DNA from: Gammaproteobacteria bacterium
Lineage (GTDB): Bacteria; Pseudomonadota; Gammaproteobacteria; Arenicellales; JAOTYS01
NCBI GenBank assembly: GCA_029861795.1
Contig: JAOTYS010000083.1
Span: 1-13,131, forward strand
Length of the DNA: 13,131 nt
Direction: 5' to 3'
Part shown: positions 6,906-13,131 of the stretch, piece by piece
Position numbering within the stretch: position 1 is the stretch's first letter
Layout: the number at the start of each line of letters is the position of its first letter
The notes under the pieces: model-generated
Seen by the model: only the letters and a program-made list of their open reading frames with translations
Told to the model about the DNA's origin: nothing
Databases searched by the model: none
Made by a program: the position numbers and the translations under genes

Positions 6906-8129
6906 TTAACCACTGAAATCGTCAAATAGTATGCTGTCCCGTTCGACGCCAAGACCATCCAACATTGTCAGTAAGGCCTTAATCATCATCGGTGGACCAC
7001 ACAAATAGTACTCGCAATCCTCGGGCGCCGGGTGGTTTTTAAGGTGGTTTTCATAGACCACCTCATGGATGAATCCGGTAAAGCCTTGCCAGCTATCTTC
7101 CGGCTTCGGTTCTGACAAGGCGACATGCCATTTGAAGTTTTCGTGCTCGTGTTGCAGTCGATCGAATTCTGTTGCATAGAACAATTCATGTCGGTTTCTC
7201 GCTCCGTACCAGAATGTAATGGTTCGTTTGGTTTTAAGACGCTTCAATTGGTCAAAGATGTGTGAGCGCATGGGTGCCATGCCGACCCCACCTCCAATAA
7301 AAATCATTTCCCGTTCGGTCTCGGATGCGAAAAAGTTACCGTAGGGGCCGGAGATCGAGATCTTGTCTCCAGGTTTCAGGCCAAATAAATAGGATGACAC
7401 CACCCCCGGGGGAATCGAATCGGGTGCTCCCGGGGGTGGAATAGCGATTCGAACGTTCAAGATCACAATGCCTTGTTCTCCAGGGTAATTGGCTAGTGAG
7501 TAGGCTCGCGTTGTATCTGTTGTCGAATGCGACTCATAGCGCCACAGGTCGAGGTTGTCCCACAAGTCGCGGAACTGGGGGTCAACATCGAAGTCGCTAA
7601 ATTTCTTTCTGTAGGGTGGGCAAATGACCTGGATAAATGCACCCGCCCGAAATTTCATGATCTCATCCGGTAGTAATTCCAGTACCAACTCCTTGATCAG
7701 TGTCGCAACGCTTCTGTTTGAACGAACCCTGCACTGCCATTCTTTGGCGCCAAATATTTCATCGGGCAAACGGATCCGCATATCTTGCTTAACGGCAACC
7801 TGGCAAGCCAGGCGAGTCCCTCGCGCCGCATCGCGTTTTGTTATGAGTGAAGTCTCCGCCGGTAGGATTGTCCCGCCGCCCTCGAGGATTTCGACACGAC
7901 AAAGTCCGCAAGTACCGACACCAGCACAGGCCGAGGGCAAATGGATCTCGGCATCGGCCAGTGCGCCCAGCAGCTTTCCGCCAACTGGTATGCTAAAGAC
8001 CTTGCCCTCGTTGATTGTGATACGGATGTCCCCAGTTGGGACTAGCTTCGATCTGGCAGCAAGAATCACCAGTGCCAACAACATAACGATGGCCGTGAAC
8101 AGAGTGACTCCCAGACTGATCTCAAGCAT
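6906..8129 (-). CDS. nqrF: Na+-NQR subunit F, NADH dehydrogenase module
   Basis: A 407-residue electron entry subunit: oxidises NADH and passes electrons through FAD to a 2Fe-2S centre. An N-terminal membrane helix (about 5-26) precedes a ferredoxin domain with ligands in SACAGVGTCGLC (C68, C74, C77) and C109 in RLACQV. The FAD site shows RAYSLANYP and the NAD site GGGVGMAPMRSHIFDQL, then CEYYLCGPPMM near the C-terminus, which contains the Cys discussed for NADH binding. The protein ends DDFSG. Start: ATG at 8129, with GGAGA upstream; a GTG one codon earlier (8132) is also possible. It is separated from nqrE by about 20 bases, the only real gap among nqrA-F. Confidence 0.96.
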   Translation of the reverse strand: MLEISLGVTLFTAIVMLLALVILAARSKLVPTGDIRITINEGKVFSIPVGGKLLGALADAEIHLPSACAGVGTCGLCRVEILEGGGTILPAETSLITKRDAARGTRLACQVAVKQDMRIRLPDEIFGAKEWQCRVRSNRSVATLIKELVLELLPDEIMKFRAGAFIQVICPPYRKKFSDFDVDPQFRDLWDNLDLWRYESHSTTDTTRAYSLANYPGEQGIVILNVRIAIPPPGAPDSIPPGVVSSYLFGLKPGDKISISGPYGNFFASETEREMIFIGGGVGMAPMRSHIFDQLKRLKTKRTITFWYGARNRHELFYATEFDRLQHEHENFKWHVALSEPKPEDSWQGFTGFIHEVVYENHLKNHPAPEDCEYYLCGPPMMIKALLTMLDGLGVERDSILFDDFSG

Positions 8130-8150
8130 CACGGGCTTCTCCGCATCACT

Positions 8151-8762
8151 TTATCTGAGCTGGATGCCTGAAAACGCCATGAAGCCGAGCGACATCAGAC
8201 CGACCACGATAAAGGTGATCCCAAGTCCCTGCAGCCCGTCGGGAATGTCGCTGTATTTTAGTTTCTCGCGGATGCCGGCCAGTGCACACACCGCGATCGC
8301 CCAGCCGAATCCGCTGCCTAGGCCATAGACGACACTCTCGCCAAACGCGTAGTTGCGCTCCACCATGAACAGTGAGCCACCCAATATCGCGCAATTTACA
8401 GTCACTAGCGGTAGAAAGATTCCGAGTGCCCTGTGCAGTGCGGGGAAATAGCGGTCCAAGATCATCTCCAGTATCTGAACCATGGCGGCGATCACACCGA
8501 TATAGCTGATCAGCCCAAGGAAGCTCAAATCGATTTCTGGCCAGCCGGCCCAGGTCCAGGCACCGTCTCGTAACAAGTAGCTATAGATCAAATTGTTCAC
8601 GGGAACAGTGATGGTCTGCACCACTACAACTGCAATGCCGAGCCCAACCGCGGTTTCCACTGTCTTTGAAACAGCCAGAAAAGTGCAAATGCCGAGAAAA
8701 AAAGACAGTGCAAGATTTTCGACAAACACTGTCTCGATAAATAGGCTCACATAGTCTGTCAT
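8151..8762 (-). CDS. nqrE: Na+-NQR subunit E
   Basis: A 203-residue integral membrane subunit with six predicted helices, paired with NqrD in an inverted arrangement. The two conserved half-site cysteines that ligate the intramembrane iron centre are present: C26 in [12 protein letters not shown] and C124 in TVNCAILGG. The residue order [12 protein letters not shown] at the N-terminus is family-typical. The start is ATG at 8762, overlapping the nqrD stop as ATGA, with GGTGAG five bases upstream, so translation is coupled. Length is close to the usual 198. Confidence 0.96.
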   Translation of the reverse strand: MTDYVSLFIETVFVENLALSFFLGICTFLAVSKTVETAVGLGIAVVVVQTITVPVNNLIYSYLLRDGAWTWAGWPEIDLSFLGLISYIGVIAAMVQILEMILDRYFPALHRALGIFLPLVTVNCAILGGSLFMVERNYAFGESVVYGLGSGFGWAIAVCALAGIREKLKYSDIPDGLQGLGITFIVVGLMSLGFMAFSGIQLR

Positions 8763-9424
8763 CGGCGCTCACCGACCGGCGTTGGTTGGATCTGATATTC
8801 CGGCTTCTCCACTTGTTCCGTCTTCCACGTTCTCAGACCCCAGATTAAGAAACCGATTATGAAAAACGCGCTGGGAGGCAGTAACATCAACGCTATCGGC
8901 TTGTACCAACCGCCGTCCGTCACTAAGGGCAAAATTTGCACGCCCAACAACGTGCCCGAGCCGAATAGTTCCCTGATTGTGCCCACGAAAATCAACACAA
9001 GGCTGTAACCAAGACCGTTACCAAGGCCGTCTAGAATACTTAGGCCTACGTTATTCTTACTGGCAAATGCCTCTGCTCTACCAAGGACGATACAGTTAGT
9101 GACGATGAGCCCGACAAAAACTGACAACTGTTTACTCATGCCGTAGGCGTAAGCCTTGAGCACCTGGTCTACAACGATTACCAGCGAGGCAATAATCGTA
9201 ATCTGCACGATAATGCGTATGCTGCGGGAAAGGTGATGCCGAATAAGGCTGATTGCCGCATTCGACAGTGTGAGCACCGCCGTGAGGGCAAGGCACATAA
9301 CCAGTGATGTTGCCAGTGTCGTCGTCACCGCGAGCGCTGAGCAGATTCCGAGGATCTGCAAGGTGATCGGATTGTTATTGACGAGTGGATCGATCAGTGC
9401 CTTGCGTGCGTCATGCGCCATCAT
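8759..9424 (-). CDS. nqrD: Na+-NQR subunit D
   Basis: About 221 residues with six membrane helices. Iron-centre cysteines are seen in [11 protein letters not shown] (C28) and [14 protein letters not shown] (C111), and DGLGNGLGY and GSGTLLG are family signatures. The frame is open with a TTG at 9427, but ATG at 9424 forms a TGATG overlap with the nqrC stop and is preferred; ATG at 9421 is equally possible. The subunit has a longer charged C-terminal tail ([13 protein letters not shown]) that faces away from the membrane. It forms the Na+-coupled core with NqrB and NqrE. Confidence 0.96.
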   Translation of the reverse strand: MMAHDARKALIDPLVNNNPITLQILGICSALAVTTTLATSLVMCLALTAVLTLSNAAISLIRHHLSRSIRIIVQITIIASLVIVVDQVLKAYAYGMSKQLSVFVGLIVTNCIVLGRAEAFASKNNVGLSILDGLGNGLGYSLVLIFVGTIRELFGSGTLLGVQILPLVTDGGWYKPIALMLLPPSAFFIIGFLIWGLRTWKTEQVEKPEYQIQPTPVGERR

Positions 9425-10245
9425 CAACCTCGTCGTGAACGAATTTTCTCTAGATAGGGGCCGAATCCGTAATCGCCCAACCAGAATCGCAGTAGGTTGG
9501 TTACGCCTTGGGCGGTTCGAGTAGCTCCGCTGATACCGTCAACCTCATAGGGGGCCGACGGCATGCTCGGATCAACCTGACCCCTGGCAACGCCAATTCG
9601 GAGCTGATTATCTTCATCCCACACCTTCTTTCCTTGCCACCGGTCGCGCCATTCAGGCTCATCAATCTTGGCCCCCATTCCCGGCGTCTCAGCGTGCTCG
9701 AAGAAGCTCAGTGCGACGACCGTGTTGGCGTCACCTTCTAATGCGAGAAACCCATAGAGTGTGGACGCATAACCGCTGCCATGAACGGGCAAAATAAGGA
9801 GTTTTATTTGGCCCTCACTTTTTACTAGATAAACTGTGGCGTACTTAGCGTGCCTTTGAATATTAGCGATATCGTGCTCGGGTGTAACGGCGACACTGAG
9901 CTGCGGGTCTATAGATGCCTTGCGCTGATCGTATTCGGCCGGATCTATCGAGCGAACGTAGTTTCCAGTCGCAAGCTCAACCACATGCGCTTCGACGTGG
10001 TGGACTTCGACAGTCTCGAATAGTTCTTCGACACCTGGCAAACGTGCAACAATATCGAGGATCTGCTGTTGACGTTCACGCTCTTTGTTCGCTTGCTGTA
10101 GTGGCTTTAGAAAGACTGCAGTGCCGGAGACCATCACCGCACAGACAATCGATACAGCAAAGGCAACAAACAAGGTCTTCGTTGGCCTATCGTTCGGCAT
10201 TTCCTGGAATCTCTCGAGCCAGTTGGCGAGGCCATTGTTAGACAC
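9424..10245 (-). CDS. nqrC: Na+-NQR subunit C, covalent FMN carrier
   Basis: A 273-residue subunit with one N-terminal helix (about 23-47) and a large periplasmic FMN-binding domain. The flavinylation motif is intact: DGISGAT, residues 236-242, with Thr242 as the phosphoester acceptor for [14 protein letters not shown] (184-194) is the conserved segment shared with RnfG. The start is GTG at 10245, overlapping the end of nqrB by eight bases, with GGGAA eight bases upstream; no ATG fits the frame near it. Attachment needs the transferase ApbE, which is not encoded in this window. Confidence 0.96.
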   Translation of the reverse strand: MSNNGLANWLERFQEMPNDRPTKTLFVAFAVSIVCAVMVSGTAVFLKPLQQANKERERQQQILDIVARLPGVEELFETVEVHHVEAHVVELATGNYVRSIDPAEYDQRKASIDPQLSVAVTPEHDIANIQRHAKYATVYLVKSEGQIKLLILPVHGSGYASTLYGFLALEGDANTVVALSFFEHAETPGMGAKIDEPEWRDRWQGKKVWDEDNQLRIGVARGQVDPSMPSAPYEVDGISGATRTAQGVTNLLRFWLGDYGFGPYLEKIRSRRG

Positions 10246-11443
10246 TGCGTCGTTCCCTTCTTCTGATGTTTGCCTTTGTCACGAAATAGTCGATCAGTGG
10301 CGCGAAGATATTGCCAAGCAATATGGCCAACATTACCCCATCTGGATGTACCGGATTGGCCGCCCGGATGAGTACCACCATGAAACCAATCAGTAGGCCA
10401 TAGATCCATCTTCCGGTATTGGTCATGGCGGAACTTGCTGGATCCGTCGCTAAGAACACAACGCCAAACGCAAAGCTTCCCAGCGTCAAGTGCCAATACC
10501 AAGGCATTTGAAATATTGGACCAAGATCACTTGCAAATAAGTTGAACATCAACGCACTCGCTATCACTCCAATAAGAGCGCTTAGCATGATGCGCCACGA
10601 CGCGACACCCGCATAGATGAGAAACGCGGTGCCGAGCAGACACGCTAGCGGCGATGTCGCACCAAGTGTTCCCTGTTGAAGGCCTGCGAAAGATCGCAAC
10701 CAAGAGATCCCTTGATGCGGTAACACCTCCATTCCTCCGGCTGCGACAGCACCAAAGATGGATGTCCCGTTGTAGCCTGCGACGTTAGTCCAAAGCGGGT
10801 GACCTGCCATCTCGTTGGGATAAGCGAGGTGGAGAAAAGCAAGACCGACCAGTGTTGGGTTGAGGAAGTTTTTTCCGGTGCCGCCGAAAATCTCTTTACC
10901 GATCACAATGCCGAAGGAGATACCCAAGGCCACTTGCCATAACGGGGCTGCTGGCGGCAGCAGTAAAGTGAATAATAGGGCCGTCACCAAAAAACCGTCG
11001 GTGGCTTCATGTTTGCGCAATCGCGCGAATATTGTTTCCCAAAAACCACCAACTAGTGATGCAACCATGAACGCTGGCAAGAGGTAGAGCAATCCGTGTG
11101 CAACTGAGGCAACGACGCTGGGAGCCTCGTACCCGGTGTGGAGGGCATCCAGCAGCATGCCTCGCCACCCCGGCGCGCTTTGCAAGTTGAGATAAGCCAT
11201 CGCGATGTTTGCTTGGTAGCCGGTGTTATACAGACCAAACAGCACGCTGGGGATGAGCGAAAGCAGCACGCAATTCATAGTCCACTTAAGATTGACGCCG
11301 TCGCGTATGTGTGGCGCCACCTGTGTGACAAGCGAAACCGTCTGGGAGCCAGCGGTAGTGGAACTGGTGATCGAGTTGAACCACGATCCACCTCGCATTA
11401 CCGATGAGATCGGTTGTTGCAACATGGCCTGCCAGCGTGCCAT
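10238..11443 (-). CDS. nqrB: Na+-NQR subunit B with an altered FMN site
   Basis: A 401-residue membrane subunit (Vibrio: about 415) that normally carries covalent FMN and riboflavin and forms part of the Na+ path. Family signatures are clear: RDGVNLKWTM, GGFWETIFARLRKHEATDGF, GKEIFGGTGKNFLNPTL, MPWYWHLTLGSFAFGVVFLATDP and the C-terminal PDGVMLAILLGNIFAPLIDY. Odd: where the Vibrio protein has ADGYSGAT with the flavinylated Thr, this one reads VAGYNGTS (221-228). Asp becomes Ala222, Ser becomes Asn225, Ala becomes Thr227 and Thr becomes Ser228. Covalent FMN may be on Ser228 or Thr227, or absent. The start is ATG at 11443, in a TGATG overlap with the nqrA stop, which implies translational coupling. 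Confidence 0.95.
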   Translation of the reverse strand: MARWQAMLQQPISSVMRGGSWFNSITSSTTAGSQTVSLVTQVAPHIRDGVNLKWTMNCVLLSLIPSVLFGLYNTGYQANIAMAYLNLQSAPGWRGMLLDALHTGYEAPSVVASVAHGLLYLLPAFMVASLVGGFWETIFARLRKHEATDGFLVTALLFTLLLPPAAPLWQVALGISFGIVIGKEIFGGTGKNFLNPTLVGLAFLHLAYPNEMAGHPLWTNVAGYNGTSIFGAVAAGGMEVLPHQGISWLRSFAGLQQGTLGATSPLACLLGTAFLIYAGVASWRIMLSALIGVIASALMFNLFASDLGPIFQMPWYWHLTLGSFAFGVVFLATDPASSAMTNTGRWIYGLLIGFMVVLIRAANPVHPDGVMLAILLGNIFAPLIDYFVTKANIRRRERRSV

Positions 11444-12792
11444 CAGATTTCACTCTCGATCTGGCTGAGGCTCGATCGTAGTAGTGGTCCGTAGTCGTAT
11501 TTACTAGGGCATACATAACTGCACAGCGCCAGATCTTCTTCATCTAGTTCTAGACAGCCCAAAGCCTGAGCCGTGTCCGTGTCTCCAATGACCAACGCTC
11601 GCAGTAGTTGCGTCGGGAGGATGTCCATCGGCATCACCCGCTCGAATGTTCCAATAGGCAGCATGGGCGCGGGCTTGCCATGAAGGGCGGTGGTAAAGCC
11701 ATATTCTTGACTACGATAAGAACCCAAAACCGAAACTTTTGGCACGCGGCGACCATTACGCGCTGACGTAGCTCCCACCCAGTGCTCATTGTGATTCGCC
11801 TCAGCGATGGTCGACACCTGGTTGTGGTAGCGGCCTAGATATTGGGTTCTCATCGATGTCTGGCGACCAGCAAGCAACGAACCAGATGTGACCCTGTATG
11901 CAACGTCTTGCACCTCATCGCGCAATAAATCGTCAATGTTGGCGCCGATGCGCGTACGAATCAGTCGAGGTCGGTGCATTACCGGTCCGCCAAGGGCGAC
12001 GATGCGCTCCATGCATAATCGCCCAGTAGTGAACAATCGACCGATTGCGATCACGTCTTGATAGTTCAGATGCCACACGGTTTTGTTGGTGCCCACCGGA
12101 TCCAGAAAATGAATGTGCGTCCCTACTAAGCCCGAGGGATGGGGGCCGGTAAACTCAGCCACCGTGATAGTGTCCGGATCTTCTTTTGGTAAATTTGCCC
12201 CAGACTGCCTGCAGAAAAATACTCGTCCTGGAGTCAGTCTCGACACCACTTTCAAGCCATTGTCGAAGTCTTGCCCTGCTGTGTCTATTACTACATCCGG
12301 CCTGGGTGCCAGGGGATTACTGTCCATGGCTGTTACAAAGATGGAATGTGGTTCGGACCCTGGCTCTGGTACCTTACTGAAGGGTCGTGTTCGTAAAGCG
12401 GTCCAAAGCCCGGATGTGAGTAAATTATCAATTACCTCACCGGGTTTCAGTAGTGCGAGCTTTTCTTGTGGGTAAGCACTGAACAACACTTCTTCTCCAT
12501 CATCGTGCAGTTCGATAACAATCGATTCCAAAACCCGTCTTGCGCCACGATTGATCTCAATGACGACACCACTGCCAGGGGATGTGAACTTGATCTCTGC
12601 ATGCTTCCTATTCTCAAAAATGGGTTGACCGAGCTTCACCGGGTCGCCTTCGCTCACTAACATCGCCGGACGCAGGCCGATGTAGTCATCTCCCAACAAG
12701 GCGACGGAAGTCACGGCCGCGCCGGGTGAGATAACTTGCTCGGGCGCACCTCGAATCGGAATGTCTAATCCCTTCTTGATTCTGAATAGCAT
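11443..12792 (-). CDS. nqrA: Na+-NQR subunit A
   Basis: A 449-residue cytoplasmic-side subunit near the quinone site, first gene of the operon. The N-terminus MLFRIKKGLDIPIRGAPEQ, then TSPGSGVVIEINRGARRVL, and SNPLAPRPDVVI are typical of NqrA; length matches the usual 446-450. The end (LDEEDLALCSYVCPSKYDYG) retains the RnfC-like CxxxC remnant, which in NqrA does not bind a cluster. The start is ATG at 12792; no Shine-Dalgarno is visible before it. The leader carries a TTGAC-N4-GTCAA dyad at 12858-12871. The last A of the stop is shared with the nqrB ATG. Confidence 0.96.
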   Translation of the reverse strand: MLFRIKKGLDIPIRGAPEQVISPGAAVTSVALLGDDYIGLRPAMLVSEGDPVKLGQPIFENRKHAEIKFTSPGSGVVIEINRGARRVLESIVIELHDDGEEVLFSAYPQEKLALLKPGEVIDNLLTSGLWTALRTRPFSKVPEPGSEPHSIFVTAMDSNPLAPRPDVVIDTAGQDFDNGLKVVSRLTPGRVFFCRQSGANLPKEDPDTITVAEFTGPHPSGLVGTHIHFLDPVGTNKTVWHLNYQDVIAIGRLFTTGRLCMERIVALGGPVMHRPRLIRTRIGANIDDLLRDEVQDVAYRVTSGSLLAGRQTSMRTQYLGRYHNQVSTIAEANHNEHWVGATSARNGRRVPKVSVLGSYRSQEYGFTTALHGKPAPMLPIGTFERVMPMDILPTQLLRALVIGDTDTAQALGCLELDEEDLALCSYVCPSKYDYGPLLRSSLSQIESEI

Positions 12793-12857
12793 GAGGGCAA
12801 AGATCTAACCGCACCGTTAGTCTAAAAAGATTTCAGCAACTCCTGTTAACAGTGGCT

Positions 12858-12871
12858 TTGACCTCTGTCAA
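12858..12871. promoter_or_regulatory. TTGAC-N4-GTCAA dyad and possible promoter of the nqr operon
   Basis: On the minus strand this reads TTGACAGAGGTCAA, an FNR/FixK-like dyad. Its first half is a consensus -35 (TTGACA), and a weak -10 TAACAG (12843-12848) follows after 17 bases, which would start transcription near 12836, about 44 bases before the nqrA ATG. It differs at one position from the dyad at 2183-2196 in the same orientation relative to its gene. The rest of 12793-13026 shows no convincing gene. Confidence 0.5.
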
Positions 12872-13026
12872 TAAGCCCTTTGAACCGAACGGAGGGATTC
12901 AGCTATATCAAGAGTCCGGAGCGAATCGGGTGACTCGCAGGAACAGCAGGACGCCAATGGGTACTGACCCTGCGGCCAAGATTATGAGGGGGGTCTTGTG
13001 CGAATATGGAAATTTAGGAGTGATGG

Positions 13027-13131
13027 CTACTGGTCTAGTGCCTTAGCTGTCTCAGAAGTCAGGTACTGGATGATATCGGCGCGCTGCAGATCGTCCGGTA
13101 CGTAGTGGGTTTTGAGAAACGCGTCTAGAAA
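13027..13131 (-). CDS. C-terminal end of an unidentified gene, partial
   Basis: The last 34 codons and the TAG stop of a minus-strand gene that enters from the right edge. The tail reads THYVPDDLQRADIIQYLTSE and ends TAKALDQ. The amphipathic helix with IIQYL near the end resembles the last helix of some c-type cytochromes, but no CxxCH is inside the window, so this is only a suggestion. Its stop is 234 bases before the nqrA start on the same strand; the dyad in between suggests that nqrA has its own promoter. Confidence 0.5.
   Translation of the reverse strand, partial: FLDAFLKTHYVPDDLQRADIIQYLTSETAKALDQ

Noticed and set aside
7624..8328. Plus-strand open frame of 234 codons
   Set aside because: Opposite the conserved N-terminal part of nqrF and the end of nqrE; no domain or ribosome site recognised.
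6238..12792. Operon encoding the Rnf complex
   Set aside because: NqrA, NqrF with its ferredoxin-FAD-NAD layout, and NqrM identify Na+-NQR; there is no RnfB, and the first gene is NqrA and not RnfC.
12852..13046. Plus-strand open frame of 64 codons upstream of nqrA
   Set aside because: No ribosome site or recognisable motif, and it overlaps both the dyad and the 3' end of the partial minus-strand gene.

Overview
The window looks like chromosome from a proteobacterium, most likely a gamma- or betaproteobacterium that respires with a variable oxygen supply. The support is a complete Na+-translocating NADH:quinone reductase operon of the Vibrio type with its maturation gene nqrM, c-type heme attachment, an FtsH of proteobacterial layout, and several FNR/ANR-type binding sites. 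Base composition is near 50 % G+C and fairly even. I see no insertion sequence, phage gene, tRNA, rRNA or CRISPR. The genus cannot be read from the sequence.

Left part (1-6087): a stress and anoxia module. It holds a universal stress protein running off the left edge (minus), a two-CBS-domain protein (plus), an Hsp20 chaperone (plus), a second universal stress protein (minus), a small lipoprotein-like cytochrome with a C-terminal CxxCH (plus), the membrane protease FtsH (minus) and a Kef/CPA2-type cation:proton antiporter (minus). The intergenic regions carry TTGAT-N4-ATCAA dyads. Three of them sit 32-34 bp (centre to centre) from a -10-like hexamer, the geometry of FNR class II activation.

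Right part (6269-12792): one tightly packed minus-strand operon, nqrA-nqrB-nqrC-nqrD-nqrE-nqrF-nqrM-CBS gene. Adjacent nqrA to nqrE genes overlap by 1-8 bases. Na+-NQR oxidises NADH, reduces quinone and pumps Na+. NqrM is needed for its iron centre. The flavin transferase ApbE is not encoded here. NqrC has the normal covalent-FMN motif (SGAT), but NqrB reads NGTS at the equivalent place and also lacks the preceding Asp.

Right edge: a 234-base intergenic region upstream of nqrA with a TTGAC-N4-GTCAA dyad, then the last 34 codons of another minus-strand gene. Together the window suggests a redox-controlled unit combining protein quality control (Hsp20, FtsH), stress and energy sensing (Usp, CBS), ion homeostasis (antiporter) and a Na+-pumping respiratory entry point. 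The shared regulator is inferred from the dyads, not shown.
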